DNA of 64,000 nucleotides from Torreya grandis (taxonomy: Eukaryota > Streptophyta > Pinopsida > Cupressales > Taxaceae). Shown here piece by piece: positions 12,062 to 27,089 of the stretch (position 1 is its first letter; every line of letters begins with the position of its first letter). Below the pieces are notes generated by a model. The model had not been told where the DNA came from. It made no database searches and saw only the letters and a program-made list of their open reading frames with translations. The DNA lies in NCBI GenBank assembly GCA_037957365.1, contig JARHVA010003637.1, positions 736,001-800,000 on the forward strand, read 5' to 3'. Both the position numbers and the translations under genes were made by a program.

Positions 12062-12470
12062 CTAGCTCAAACTAAATTTTAGATTCAAGATGAAGGCATG
12101 AAATGATATATAGATAGTGGTTTCTCAAGCCATGTGATATGATACAAGAGTAAGTTCATCTCATTAAATAAGAATGTTATAGGAATAGTGAGATTTTGAG
12201 ATAACATAACTATCAATATAGGTGGTAAGGGTATATTGAGTTTGGACAATGGGATGACCAAGATAGAGAATGTGTTGTATGTGAAAGGTTTAAAACATAA
12301 ATTTCTTAGTATAATTAAAATGTGAAATCAAGGACACACACTAAACTTTCATGACAAAGGGTATGATATAAGGAGAGGAAAACTAGGAAGGATAATTTCG
12401 AATGCTAAGAGGACTGAGAAAAATCTATATGTGTTGAATGAGATTAAGAAGGAAAGGTGATTTATGATAA
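12062..12470 (+). pseudogene. Copia protease remnant (element C)
   Basis: The aspartic protease that cut the polyprotein is visible as YIDSGFSSHV near 12107, so the catalytic D-S-G is kept while the Trp before it is a stop. Downstream are SKFISLN, DNITINIGGKGILSLDNG, IENVLYVKGLKHKFLSI and GHTLNFHDKGYDI, the standard copia protease-to-integrase linker blocks in order. Stops occur in between. No start codon is expected because this is an internal part of a polyprotein. Confidence 0.88.
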
Positions 12471-12484
12471 ATATGGATGAAATT

Positions 12485-12700
12485 TAGTTATGGAAAAATG
12501 GTTAGGCCATCTAAACATTGATAATCTAGTTAAGATAATCTCTAAGATATTGTGAAGAATATGCCTAAAATCATCAAACTTACAAACACACTTTGTAGGG
12601 CATGTCATCATGGTAATAAAAATAGAAGAAGGTTCAAGTCTAAGGAGTATTATAATTTAATACCTTAAGATTTAATACAAACTAATCTTCGTGGACCTAT
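12485..12700 (+). pseudogene. Integrase N-terminal (GAG-pre-integrase) remnant (element C)
   Basis: The zinc-binding N-terminus reads EKWLGHLNIDNL, then MPKIIKLTNTLCRACHHGN, RRFKSKEYYN and finally DLIQTNLRGP, where the first catalytic Asp of the integrase core has become Asn. Here the frame jumps straight to the very end of the core (12713), so the second Asp and the Glu of the DDE triad are absent. Confidence 0.82.
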
Positions 12701-12712
12701 AATAATCAAAAG

Positions 12713-13085
12713 ATGGAAATAATTATGCTAAATGAATCAACGTTAGTTGATGGATACTGGAGAAAGGCAATGAGCACTATAGTCTACATTTTAAATAGAA
12801 GACAGATAAAGACTAATGAAAATAAAACTTCTTATGAAATATGTAAAGGCATACCTACTAATGTGGAACACTTTAGAGTGTTTGGAAGCAAATGATTCAT
12901 CAAAAATGATGAGGAATACTTAGGTAAGTTTGATTCTAGGTCTGATGAAGGTATATTCTTGGGATACTCATTAGTGATCTTAGCTTATAGATGTTATAAT
13001 AAGAGGTTTTAGAAGATAGTGAAAAGCACTAATGTGAATATTTAGGAGACAAGTTCTAAGAAGTCACACTCATAGTCAAAGGATA
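12713..13085 (+). pseudogene. Integrase C-terminal part after core deletion (element C)
   Basis: Sixty open codons (12713-12895) read MLNESTLVDGYW, YILNRRQIKTNENKTSYEI and VEHFRVFGSK, then LGKFDSRSDEGIFLGYS and AYRCYNKRF up to about 13030. This is the usual copia sequence after the integrase core (MLNESKLPD-FW, KTPYELWKGRP, HFRVFGSKCY, FDSRSDEGIFLGYS). The Met at 12713 is internal. The junction near 12700-12713 marks the internal deletion. At 13085-13350 there is the acidic hinge before RT, with stops. Confidence 0.85.
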
Positions 13086-13349
13086 CATCAGAAAATATAC
13101 ATTTCAATAATGAAGAGGAACTAATAAATATTGATGATGAATAAGAACAATTTGAGGAAAAAAACATTAAAAAGTTCCTTCAAGATAGATTCAGAGAGAC
13201 CATCCTGAATCATAAATTATTAAAAATAAGGATGCAGATATGTAAATAAGGAAAAGACTAGTAAGTAACCTAAATCAAGAGAATGTTGCTTTATTATCTA
13301 AAATTAAACCTAATATTATTTTAAAATCAAGAAAAGACAAGTTTTATAT

Positions 13350-13990
13350 AGGTTTTATGATGAGGAGTTAGACCAAATATAAAATAATGAGACCTGGGAA
13401 CTAGTTCCTACACCGAAAGACAAGAATGTCATTGACATAAAATGGGTGTTTAGAAACAAGTTGAATGAAGATGCATAAGTCACTAGGAACATGGCTAGAT
13501 TGGTATATAAAGGGTATGAAAAAGTTATAGGGATAGTATTTGAGGATACCTTTACTCTAGTATCAAGATTGGAGGTGATCATATTATTTCTAGCATATGC
13601 AAGATTTAAAGGGTTTAAAGTGTACCAAATTGATGTCAAATCTACTTTTTTGAATGGGAACTTGGAAGAGGAGGTGTGCATAGCGTAACCTAAGGGTTTG
13701 TCATTATCAAGTAATAAATACTATGTTTTTAGATTTAAAAAGGATCTTTATGGTCTAAATCAAGATCTGAGAGCTTTGTATGCCAGATTAGAAGAGTATC
13801 TATTAGACCAAGGATTCAAAAGAGGAGTTTCAAATAACAATTTATACATAAAGATAGAATATGACCATCAATTGGTAGTAATTGCCTATGTAGATGACAT
13901 CATGTTTTGTGGAAATAATGAGAATATGAACAAGGCATTTACATATGTGATGAATAAGGAATTTGATATGTCCATGCTAGGATAACTATC
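13350..13990 (+). pseudogene. Copia reverse transcriptase remnant (element C)
   Basis: This is the best-kept coding stretch in the window, with open segments 13491-13688 and 13698-13985. I read NETWELVPTPKDKNVI, IKWVFRNKLNED, ARLVYKGYEK, FEDTFTLVSRLEVI, KVYQIDVKSTFLNGNLEEEV, KKDLYGLNQDLRALYARL, YLLDQGFKRG and the catalytic box AYVDDIMFCGN near 13890. All copia RT blocks are in order and the two active-site Asp residues are kept. One frame change separates the two segments and an in-frame TAA follows 13982. The opposite-strand open frame at 13355-13681 is a shadow. Confidence 0.95.
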
Positions 13991-14830
13991 ATTATTTCTT
14001 GGGATACAAATCAATTAATCAAAAAAGGTATATTAATTTCATAAGATAAGTACATAATAGAGATGTTGAATAAATTTGAGATGGAAGATTGAAAATTTGT
14101 TAGCACACCTATGATCACAGGGTGTAAGTTAAGCAAAGAAGATGAGTCTTTAAATGTCAATCAAACATCATTAAGGTCAATGATTCAAATTTTTTTATAC
14201 ACTACTACCTCTAGACCTGACATCATGTATGTAGTAGGCCTTATTGGAAGATTTCAAGTAGACTCAAAGGAAATCATTTGAAAGAAGTCAAAATTATACT
14301 TAGGTATCTAAAGGGTACTATGGAGTTTAAGTTGTGGTATCCAAGGATTAAGGAGTTTTACTTGATAGCCTATATAGATGAAGACTAGGTAGGGAGTCTA
14401 GATGATAAGAAGAGCACTAGTGGAGGAGATTTATTCATAGGAGAATGCCTAGTATCATGGATAATAAAGAATCAACCATTTGTGGCACTATTTACTTATG
14501 AGGCTAAATGCATTATAGCAGATTCATGTTACACTCAAGTCCTATGGATGAGACAAACCTTGAAATAAAGACTACAATGTAGAGTATGATAGTCTTTGCC
14601 TTGTCTATTGTGAAAATACAAGTGCCATAAGCATCTCAAAAAATCAAGTTTTGCACTCAAGAACTAAGTACATTCCCATCAAGTATCATTTCATAAGAGA
14701 TTAGGTAAGTGAATAAAGTGTTAAAATTGAATATGTTTCTAAAAAGTATTAGATTGTAGACATTTTAACCAAGTCACTTCCAAAGGCAACATTTGAATAC
14801 CTAGAATAGGAATTGGGAGTAATTCTTTCC
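13991..14830 (+). pseudogene. Copia RT connection and RNase H remnant (element C)
   Basis: After the RT, LFLGIQI, ISTPMITGCKLSKEDES, SRPDIMYVVGLIGRFQ and the RYLKGT-like block mark the connection. RNase H begins near 14370 (YIDED-x-VGSLDDKKSTSG, with the usual DADWAGDVDDRKSTSG). It continues VSWIIKNQP, EAKCIIA, LWMRQ, CENTSAISISKNQVLHSRTKYIPIKYHFIRD and ends DILTKSLPKATFEYL near 14800. The order and spacing are typical for copia. Several stops make it inactive. Confidence 0.9.
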
Positions 14831-15034
14831 TGTACTAGACATTGAGCAAGTCAAGGGTAATGGGATATAATCATGTGGTTCATTAGCTCTAAGATTAGGT
14901 GATTATTTATAATAAGGTATGCATGGATACAAAAGGAACATGTTTTTATTATGCTTTATTTACTTATAACCTTATGTGTTTGATTTTTTGGTTGTAAACG
15001 GTGTGATCCAAGAATTTTTAGGTATCTCTTTGTC

Positions 15035-15130
15035 ATTAATGTCAAAGGGGGTGAAATTTTAGGATGAGGGAGAAATATCCTATTGAGAGAATTTATGAGA
15101 GTGGATTCCATAAATGACAAAGGGTGATAT
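15035..15130 (+). promoter_or_regulatory. Repeated polypurine-tract-like motifs before the 3' LTR (element C)
   Basis: Three related purine-rich motifs lie in the last 100 bases of the internal region: AAAGGGGGTGAAA near 15044, GATGAGGGAGAAA near 15062 and CAAAGGGTGATA ending at 15130. The last touches the LTR and should be the working tract. The others look like copies. The stretch 14831-15035 between RNase H and these motifs has no readable gene. Confidence 0.6.
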
Positions 15131-17815
<2,685 letters not shown>

Positions 17816-17820
17816 GTATG
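17816..17820. repeat. Right target site duplication of element C (GTATG)
   Basis: An exact copy of 7473-7477 directly after the 3' LTR; the integrase coding sequence of element B resumes here on the - strand. Confidence 0.93.
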
Positions 17821-18165
17821 AAGTGATATACCTTTGTTAATTTATAAAATACAACTAAGATCATATCATGTTAGTTCCATTATAATGAAAAATATTAGAA
17901 AAAATCCATGATAATAACCTCCCACTTCCATTATATTATATCATGAGGATATAATAATCTAGTTAGATGCACATGTTCATCTTTCACATGCTGAAATTCC
18001 AAACAATGAGACATAAAATTTGTTACATCTTTTTTATTTCCTTTCCAAAAATATAGACATCTTATTTGAGTGATGATCTTAGTTACACATAAATTTCCTA
18101 AATATGGGGAATTATGTAATTCCTTTAGCACTATGCTCCTCATATTCTATCAATCAGCCACATAC
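17821..18165 (-). pseudogene. Integrase N-terminal half (element B)
   Basis: On the - strand 70 open codons (18143-17931) read VLKELHNSPYLGNLCVTKII, IRCLYFWKGNKKDVTNF, SHCLEFQHVKDEH and LLYPHDI. This is the H-H-C-C zinc domain of Ty3/gypsy integrase with the last Cys pair as CLEFQ (second Cys lost). It continues KWEVIIMDF, then HDMILVVFYKLTKVYHFI ending exactly at the copia insertion. The rest of the core lies at 7472-6990. The product was integrase; the gene was split by element C and carries stops. Confidence 0.92.
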
Positions 18166-18299
18166 ATCATCCATTGTACCTCAAAAGTCTATCACTTTCC
18201 AACTTAAATCCTTAGGATTCTAAGCATTCTATGACAATGATTTCTTGACCTAATCATAGAATTAATCTCTTTTAAATTATTTCATCACTTTATCACATA

Positions 18300-18760
18300 A
18301 ATTATTCTTGATAGTAGCCATGTCTACTATGTACCTCCTACAACTTAGAGCATCAAAAACTATGCTATCCTTTTCCTTGATATAATTAATATGAAAATCA
18401 TAATCGGATAATAATTCTAATAAATGTCTCTAGCATGCATTCATATTTGGTTGGGTGAAGATGTAATTGAGTCCTAATTTGTCAGTCTTGAGCTGAAATG
18501 GTTCTCCCAATAGAAAATGCCCCCAAAATTTTTAGGCATGTGCTATTATAGAAAGTTCTAGATCATGAAGGGCATAATTCACCTCATATGGATTTAGTTT
18601 TCTAGAATTGTATATTATTACTACACCATCCTCCCTAAGAAATCCTCCAAGTCCATCCCAAAATTAATCTATGATCATCAATAATTAACGATGAGGATTG
18701 ATAAATCTTAGCACTAGTTTTGATGTAAGCCTCCTTTTCAGCTCTTGAAAGGCTTTATCG
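18300..18760 (-). pseudogene. RNase H remnant (element B)
   Basis: Reading from about 18600 down on the - strand: HDLELSIIAHA, FWGHFLLGEPFQLKTDKLGL, NYIFTQPNMNA, LLELLSDYDFHINYI and FDALSCRR. These match the chromovirus RNase H blocks HDLELAAVVHALK-WRHYL, F-L-TDHKSLKYIFTQ, RWLELLKDYD-I-YHPGKAN and ADALSRR, so this is a clear assignment. Stops are present. It sits between RT and integrase as expected. Confidence 0.9.
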
Positions 18761-19570
18761 CACTTTTCTAACTGAACAAAACTCTAATTATTCTTCTGAA
18801 GAGAGGTAATTGGATTAGTTTTCTTGAGAAATTTGGAACAAATTTCCTATAATATCTTGATAATCCCATGAAAATATATACCTCACACACATTATTAGGT
18901 GTTGTCCATTCCATTATGGCTCTTGTTTTCACTAGATCTACTAAAATTCCATTCATGGATATATTATGTCCCAAATATTACACTTTATTTTATAAAAATA
19001 CACACTTGGACAACTTGTCTTACAATCTATGATTCTAAAAATGCTACAAAATTAGTTCTCAATATTAAAGATGTTATTCCTTATCCCTAGAATATATGAG
19101 GATATCATATAAAAAACCAACACAAAATGATCTAGATAATCTCTAAACAGACTGTTCATGAGATTCATAAATTTTGTTGAATAGTATGAACTCATAGTTA
19201 CCATATAGATTTTTGAACATTTTTTTTGGAATGTACTTATCTTTGATTCTCAAATGATGATACCCTTCTCTAAGATCAATCTTGGAAATGATTATTTCCC
19301 CACACATCTAATCAAAGAGATCATCAATACAAGGTAGCATATATCTATTCTTGATTGTCACCTTATTCAACATCTTGTAATCAATACATAGGCAAAGATT
19401 ACAATCCTTATTCTTGATGAAGATTATTGGTTCACCCCATGGTGACACTCTTGGTTGAATTAACCCTTTTGATAACAATTCATGAAGCTGAGCCTTCAAC
19501 TCAACCAATTTAGTAGTTACCATTCTGTATGGTGCCTTAGACTATGGTTTCAATCTACGTATGATGTTAA
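18760..19570 (-). pseudogene. Reverse transcriptase remnant (element B)
   Basis: The front of RT (19523-19308) is open for 71 codons: [34 protein letters not shown] and [22 protein letters not shown]. The palm is broken. The thumb and connection (18974-18768) read GHNISMNGILVDLVKTRAI, EWTTPNNV and LSRYYRKFVPNFSRK. Both ends match Ty3/gypsy RT closely. The YxDD region around 19080-19160 is too degenerate to read with certainty. It is internal to pol, so neither Met is a start. Confidence 0.92.
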
Positions 19571-19579
19571 TCAAGAAAC

Positions 19580-21267
19580 CAAACTCATTTTTGGGTGGAG
19601 ATGCAAGTAATTCCTTTAGAAACACATTCTAAAAGTTCATTAGAAGAGGATAATCCTTGATGTATGGTTCCTTATATTCCTCCATCTCTTTTATCTTAAT
19701 AATAATTTCATGGCATCCATTCCTCTAAGCTTTATTGAGTTAAATTATAGAAATAGGCCTAAGATTCAACTCTCTTTTCTCACCCTAAAGATATGTTTGA
19801 TTTCTAATATCATCTTAACACTCAACCTTCTTTAAATAGGAATCAACCTTAGCTTTGTGCTTATTAACCAATTGAATCCTAAGATCACATCATATGACAC
19901 TAATGGTACAACATAAAATCCCACTAATTTAATGAATTCAATTAACCTAATTTAATAAACACTTATGAAACTTGACCTTTGACTCATTCTCATACTATAA
20001 TGATCATGCATTTACCAAAAATCTATCTTTTTTAGACAATTTACTAAGCATTCTAGGAGAAATAAAACATTTTATAGCCCTCATGTCAACCAAAATAAAA
20101 ATTAGATGATAAAAAAAATACTTGACATTTTAGTGGGTGAATATTGATACTTAGTTTGGTAATTCCCAACAAATACATAAAATCATTGATGAGATGTTCC
20201 CTGTTGAGAAGCAAAACCCTTATTCTTTGACTCAGTTTGAATACACTCTCGAGCATAATAGTCACCTCCATAAATGAAGCAACCTCTAAGTGGTCCTTAC
20301 CTATCAAACTATTAGTTTCCCTTAGAACCATTACTAGGTTCCTATTCCTTGAGCCACTATTGAACTTAGCATTTTGGTTCATGAAATGACTCTTGGATTC
20401 TTTGCTATTATGATTCTAGTTACTCTTTTTGAAATTTGCTCTAGAACTTCCAAACATTTTCTTAAATTTAAATATGACTTGGGAAAGAGATTTTAATTTA
20501 TGTTTCTACTTTTTTGCCTTCTCAAAAACCTGATCCATGGTAGATGGCCCATGCACATCCACTTCACAACTAATTTGGGGTTTTAATCCTAAAATGAAAT
20601 TTCTAATTCTAAACCTCTCATCTGCCTAATACTAAGGTACATAATTTAGTAACTTGGTAAATTTATTCCATTATTCATTCATAAAAAGGTTTCCCTACTT
20701 AAGATTCTAAAAATATATAAGCTTCTAATAAAAATATAGTTATGGAAGCCATTACGACTTAAATAGTGTCATAAACTATTTCCAAGTGGTGTTGGTAGAG
20801 TTGAGGTTTACCTCAAGCTTCTTATTATCCCACCAAGTTATTGCTTCACCAACAAGATGATATGCTCCCTAGACTACTTTGGTGACTTTAGAGTGATTCT
20901 CCATCTCTATTATCCATGTTTTAGCTCTATCTCCCAAAACATTTCCATCAAATGTGGGTGGATTCACCTTTTTCATATCTCATGCCAATTCTATAGCTAC
21001 CTGAGCTCTTACATATTATGGAACTTCCTCATGCCTATGCTCTTGAGGATTTTCATTCTTAATGGGATTATCTTTAGGTTCATCTAGAGCATTCTCCTCT
21101 ACATGCCCATGAACTTCTTTCTCTAATGTCATGATTTAGTCCCTCCTTTCTTGCATGCCTGCAATGATCTGATCTAACTTCACAACTTGCTCAATGGTGA
21201 ACTGATTTGGATCAATGGTAATATTCATATTCAAGGTGACCTCACCTCCTAATCTAACATGAACCAT
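19580..21267 (-). pseudogene. Gag and protease remnant (element B)
   Basis: The gag start is placed at 21267 (MVHVRLGGE), because the same opening (MV-x-TRLGGE) begins the gag of the related element H at 59723 and lies just after the primer site. The N-terminus reads IDPNQFTIEQVVKLDQIIAG, then DMKKVNPPTFDGNVLGDRAK, WIIEME and VGEAITWWDNK, the usual retrotransposon-gag blocks. A zinc knuckle near 20240-20290 is damaged (GCFIYGGDYYAREC: second Cys and His are Tyr). Protease follows (about 20115-20040): LVDMRAIKCFISP, where the D-T-G active site is D-M-R. Stops throughout. Confidence 0.85.
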
Positions 21268-21337
21268 TGTTATTAATTATTAATAGAAGAATAATTTTTT
21301 GTTAGCAGACACATTAAGTCCTAGAGTTTGAACCTTA

Positions 21338-21349
21338 GCTTTGATAACA
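21338..21349 (-). promoter_or_regulatory. Primer binding site of element B
   Basis: On the - strand TGTTATCAAAGC follows the LTR end TGTTACA after three bases. It resembles the initiator-Met site TGGTATCAGAGC with two changes. The bases downstream (AAGGTTCAAACTCTAGGACT) are nearly the same as those after the primer site of element H at 59641. Confidence 0.78.
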
Positions 21350-21352
21350 TAA

Positions 21353-23180
21353 TGTAACAACCCCATTGGGTTTTACCAGAATAGGGTAAATGTTTTTTTT
21401 AAAAATAGATACACATATTTATATAATAGATTTTACCATGATGAAACTTAACTAATTTATATTTAAATAAATGTATTATTTTTAGTTAAAATCAAAAAGT
21501 CTATAGCTAATCCATTTTTCTAATGATCATAAAAAAATAATATATCAAAATAGGTACAATGTTGAATATACAATAAAGATTGTATTTATTTCATAGTAGT
21601 ATTAAAAATTCAAATAAGGTTGATACAACATTAAAACCAATATTGTAAATATACATATGAATAGAAAGTATAATTTCATCAATAATAATAATACAATGAT
21701 ATAAATCTCTGTTAATCATGAGTCTTAACAAACTCTAAGTATCTATAAGTAATCTCAAGTGTAGTCTCTAGTGTAGTACTATTATTCTAAGAGAGAGCAT
21801 CATCCAAGTGATTTTACACATGAACTAAAGTCCATTGATACCCCACACAATATCCTAATAATGGAATGGCCCTCCCTTCATGAATGGATAGATAATGACG
21901 GGGTGGGAATCTAGAGTAACAAACTAGAACTTGTGTGTTGTAAGATCACTAATACATGATGTATACCATAAATAAATATATTCTAACATGATATATTACA
22001 AACATATAAACTAAATCAAATATATGAAATTAAAATGTTTAACTAAAAGATTACTTTGGCAAATGTTCTCATATAGTTATTAATATCTAGGATTAGTCAA
22101 TTTCATACACACCACTAAATCAGATTACATCTCAGCTTGAATTAATGGCATTAGCTAAGAAAGTGAAATATATAACACTACTTATTTAGGTTCAATAATG
22201 TAAGATTTGGTTATTTATAAAATAATATAAAAACCAATAGATTCAAATATAATATTTCCTATTAGTAGATATAAAATATGCTAAGTACAGACATATCAAA
22301 TACATACATTTAATCCATTAAATATAATGCAATGAATCTTAATTCATCTAATTTTTTACTGAATAATAAATAGATTTAAAAAATAGTCCTCAATAAATTC
22401 ATACCATTTAGGTGTGGATATTATCTAGACATAAAGTTACTAATTAATAACATGTAACTTTAAATGTTATTTTATCCATTGAATAACATTAATCAACATC
22501 TTATTAATTCATTCTATATTTCATAAATATAACAATAATATATTCATATAACAACATAATATGATATATATTTAATATATTAGATACCATATATTTAACA
22601 CTTAAATAAAACATTAAATACGTATCAAAGTACCCATAATACCTTGCTAAATTATGTAATGTTTTTAAGCCTTGATCTGAATATGTAAATCCATACAGGG
22701 TATACTCGACTTAGATTTTCAATAATCCAAAAATCATTTCTATTTCAATAATTTATTTAAATATTATTACTCGTATATCAACGATTAGTCTATACATGAT
22801 TTAATATGATATAATTCAAATGGACAGAGTTTTTTCCATAATTTGAGAGTATCATGCATCCACTATATAGTCAATTTATCACTATACAACTTTTTCATAA
22901 TATATAACAATTCAAAGAGTAGTATTTATTTTATGATCATCATTCCATGATTTTCACAATAAAATACATACCATCATATGTTCAAACTCAACCACTATAT
23001 TTATTTGACAACTATAGTTTATTAAATTCTCAATCTAATAAAACTCCATAATCACATAATCAACTATTTTAACTCAGTATTTTGCATTAAATAGTTAGTG
23101 TGGAACTCAAATCTAATATAATCATGATTCTTATAAAGTGTTAAATACATTGATATTATCCATCATCTTCCAAGTATAGT
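21353..23180 (-). mobile_element. Partial 5' LTR of element B
   Basis: Read on the + strand it starts TGTAACAACCCC, the complement of the LTR end. Segments match the reverse complement of the far half of the LTR at 55882-59637: ATTCTGGTAAAACC at the edge, CTAGGATTAGTCAA near 22091 (59590 there) and AAATAGTCCTCAATA near 22380. An insertion of about 700 bp (21400-22080) separates the first two blocks. Similarity fades near 23180, so only the end half of the LTR is left; the start half is seen only in the other LTR at 4297-6016. Confidence 0.65.
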
Positions 23181-23186
23181 GTTGTA

Positions 23187-25852
23187 TTGAGTCAAATTAG
23201 GGTCATGGAATATAGTAGAACAAAATTTGAGACTAAAATTTATGGTCCACTCAATAGATCCTATGTGTGGTTTGGATTAATTCATCTCATTCAAGTGTTT
23301 TATGTCATATATAATAAATTTGAGAAGTTTCATGCACGTACATTGATTTCACAAAATTTATTAATCATTAAATTTGTGTATTTATTTATATCTATGTGGG
23401 GGATATTGATCAAGGCTCTATAAATGAAGCATCCTTTATTGTTATCCCTTTAGATACCATGTTTATGACAATAGTATTTTTAGTTACATAATTCTTATAA
23501 AATTCCTTGTTATATGCCTATTTATTAGGAAAATTTTATTTTCTTGATAACTCTTGATTTAATAATTTAACCTTGGTATATGGAATCTCAATTTTAGTAG
23601 GTGCTCAACTTTGGAAGGTGTGTATGAATTTGGTGGTGATTTAATAAATGTATCCAATGTAAGGTCACCACTTTTAATAATATCTTGTATTTTATTTGTA
23701 AAATCCCAATACTTATTTTTATTATGTCCATTAAATATATATAATCACAATAGTATTTGTATATCTTCAAAATATGAAGAGGAGGTAACATGATCAATTA
23801 ATTTTTATATTTTGAATAATTTCACTTATAGGCTTATTGAGCTATGTTAACTTATTGATTCATAATTCATAAATGGATTTTTTTTTATTAAACCAAGTTT
23901 GAGATGGAACCTTTTGAGATAAATAAATTTACATTAACGTGCTCAATATTTGTGGCCTAAATAAGCCTATCCTTAAGTGATGTAATCTTTAGTAATAAAT
24001 TTTGGATCCGTTTTACTAAAAACTATATGTAAAAAATTATAGTATTCATCTAATCATGGATGGATGCACCAAGTAAACTACTAATTATGGGTTAGGAATA
24101 TTTCTATTTACAATCACAAAACCTAGATAATTTATAATTGATACTCATACATAAATTTATAGGAGGATGGACTTATTTATCTAAGATAATCCTAGGGTGA
24201 ATAATGGACCAAAGATAATAGCTCTTACTACATTAAGTATGGAAATAATGAGTAACACATGGAAGAATTTTAGATTCAAAATTCATGCAATATATGTTAC
24301 TAATAAAAGCTAAGAATCCGTCATTATAAATTAACCCATTTAGTTGCATGATTTTTGAATCATATTACATATTTTATAATAGAAACTTGTAATCATGACA
24401 ATCATAGTTGAATCATAAAATATACACTATAATAATCCATTATAACTATGATAGGGTTTAATTATGTAAATAAGGGGAAAATATAAATCAGATTTAGAAC
24501 CCTAATGTAAGATAAATTTAAAACCCTAAGAAGGAAAAAAGAAACCCCAAGAGAATACCTAGGGTTTTTATGATAAAAAATATCATGTTCACCATAATGT
24601 TTTATTTCATCTTGATTTATGAGATATAAATAGGCCAAAAATATTGATATTTAGATTTCATAAATAGGTAATTCAACATACAAATATGAATTTATAAATA
24701 AAGACCAATTATACTTACTAAATATATGAATGATAAAGGGATAAGGAACTTAGATGATATTATGTTCTATTTTGTTCACTACTTATATAAAGTCATCTAA
24801 AATGTTTTGAAATGGATTTGTGACTGATCATCTAAGTAAATAGATTATTATAATTTACTAAGACCTTGTTGAAGAATGATTAGACACTTGTGGTGATGAG
24901 TCCCATTCAATGGCTTCCAAAATTATCCCTATTATTTTATACCATAAATAATTGTGCCTACCCATTTAAATTTTTTTTTATGTTTTTGACCTCAGTCCTA
25001 TGTGAAGATACTAAATTTGTCTTCCTTTACCTCTAAACCCTAGCTTCACTTTTGATACTTTATTGACCTAAAATAATGGGTAAACATGGGTTGGAAAACC
25101 AAAACTACTCATCTCTAAGTTATTGAAAATTACCAATGTTCTAATACTTTTATGATGGTAAAATTACATGTATTCCTCACACTTATGTGTATGTGTGATC
25201 AATAATGTTCCACTACAATGTAATTCAACTCTTTGTCTCTCAACACTTGGCAACATGCAACTTTGACCTTCTATTTGTGTTTGACTTGGCTTTTTGGAAT
25301 GTTATTTTGAGGGTTTTTATATTTGGATAATTTTGTATAATGATTCAAGGATGTGTAAATATATTTCTCAATTTGAAATTAGTTTTCAATTTAACTTCCA
25401 ACTAGTGACCAAGTGGATAAGACCTTAGGCTTGATGTGTATTTTTAGATGATTCTATGCATGTTTTCCCTCCATAACAAACACATGAAATGTGTTTAGGT
25501 CAACCCAAAGGATATATTTTAATGTTAAAATTAACTTTTATATGTTCCAATTCAATTTTAGAAAAGGTAGACATTTATTCTAACTTCTAATGTCTAAATA
25601 TTGTTTGTACTATCCAGGAAGGGAAAAATAATGATTTGGAATATGGTGATAGTCTACTTAGGATTTTGCATCATTATGACATATACTAGGTATATATTTA
25701 CTATGGATGATGAATAATAAGGTTATCCAAGCCCATAAGTAGATAAATAGTTAGAGGATAATGTGATACAGATTTAAATGTGTACACACAAGTCATGTAT
25801 GTCAAAGATAGGTTAAAACTTATGTTTCTAAGTGTCTAGTACCAAATGTAGG
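23187..25852. other. Unassigned AT-rich stretch
   Basis: No retroelement motif, RNA gene or LTR pair was recognised. The longest frames (78 codons at 23187-23423 +, 67 codons at 23594-23797 -) are rich in Ile, Tyr and Phe, have no family resemblance and look like chance. It probably holds older LTR or noncoding repeat sequence. It may continue the LTR of element B beyond its microsatellite, but I could not align it. Confidence 0.5.
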
Positions 25853-27089
25853 TGTCTACAATAATTAATATTATATTATTTTGATGCTAATATGATTATA
25901 TATATTAAATATATTTAATTTCCATTGGATTGGTCTAATACATATATCAATTAGCATTAACTATACATGTTTATTATATTGGTTAAATGAGAATTGAAAT
26001 ATAAATTATTGTATAATAATTGTCATTTTTATTGTTCTTCTTCATATTTTTTGAATTGAACTAAAGAATCATTGTATTATTTAGGTGGATGTATGATACC
26101 ACCCTCATGGTGGTAATACTAAGAGGGAGAGTATCATTATAGAGAGGAAAGAAAAAAAATCAAAAAAGGTATCTCTAGGAAGATGGGAAAACTAGTTTTA
26201 CACATAGAAAAGTGACATTTTTTATGATTGACTTGGTTGTGTTTGTAGAGTTATGTTTAATATTTAGATTATTATGTAGTGTTCAGTTTTTTATGCATTC
26301 TTATAATTTTTTCAACCATTTTATTTCATGCTTGTTTTCATATGTTTGTATACATGGTTGTCACATGAATTGATATACTTGCTTAGGGCACTTTTTCCCT
26401 TTGTATATATCACCTCCTTTGCTTGAGTTGATATTTGTTAAATATGCTTACCCTTTGCTAATAATTATAATTATAGCTTCAATATTACTAAGTAAATGTC
26501 ATTTGACATTCATTTTAGTAGGATTATATAGTCTTGAATTTATTTTGGTAGCATTATATAAATAAAAGGTCCTTTTATTGGACATAAGTACCTTCAAAAA
26601 TATGATAAATGGATTTTTATCCAAAACACAATTATGCAATGTTATGTCATTATATTTTGGTTGGTATTTTTATATGTGTGGCTCTAACCTATGGTGTACA
26701 TAACCTTTAATTTGATCATTTGATAATATCTAGGCTACATGTTACTAGGATTAGTCAGCCTAATTAGATTATGGTGATCCAATAGCCTAATTATGGTATG
26801 TATAAGAGTAATATTAAGATATTAGTTATCATATTTAATAAATTACATTATTAATTTAAGTCTTGTGGAGGTTTTTCCATTAAAGTGGATTAGGACTATA
26901 CAATAATATTTCATTCTTATATTGCATGGATTTGGTCTTCTTACAAGTTATTGTTATTATTTTTCTCATGCAACACATTATTACATGAAAAACTATTTTC
27001 CAATAATTGAAATAAAATACATTGAAAATAATTAATGGAACAATGTTTCATTGACAAAGTGAGTAAACCATAAATCCAAGATTATTATA
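25853..27089 (+). mobile_element. Possible LTR E, left part
   Basis: A TGTCTACA at 25853 could start an LTR that continues after element D at 31389-32667. The block AGAGGGAGAGTATCATTATAGAG near 26126 resembles the block near 56201 in the + strand LTR of element H, which hints at a related LTR family. The end of this part contains a fragment of another LTR (26988-27084). There are no coding features. The call is tentative because no second LTR copy is in the window. Confidence 0.3.
26988..27084 (-). repeat. Truncated extra LTR fragment of the element D family
   Basis: About 97 bases beginning TGAAAAACTATTTTCC match the first part of the LTR at 27090, including ATACATTGAAAATAATTAATGGAACAAT and the TAAATCCAAGAT block. 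The fragment ends just before the target duplication of element D. So element D inserted beside or into an older, truncated relative. Confidence 0.7.
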
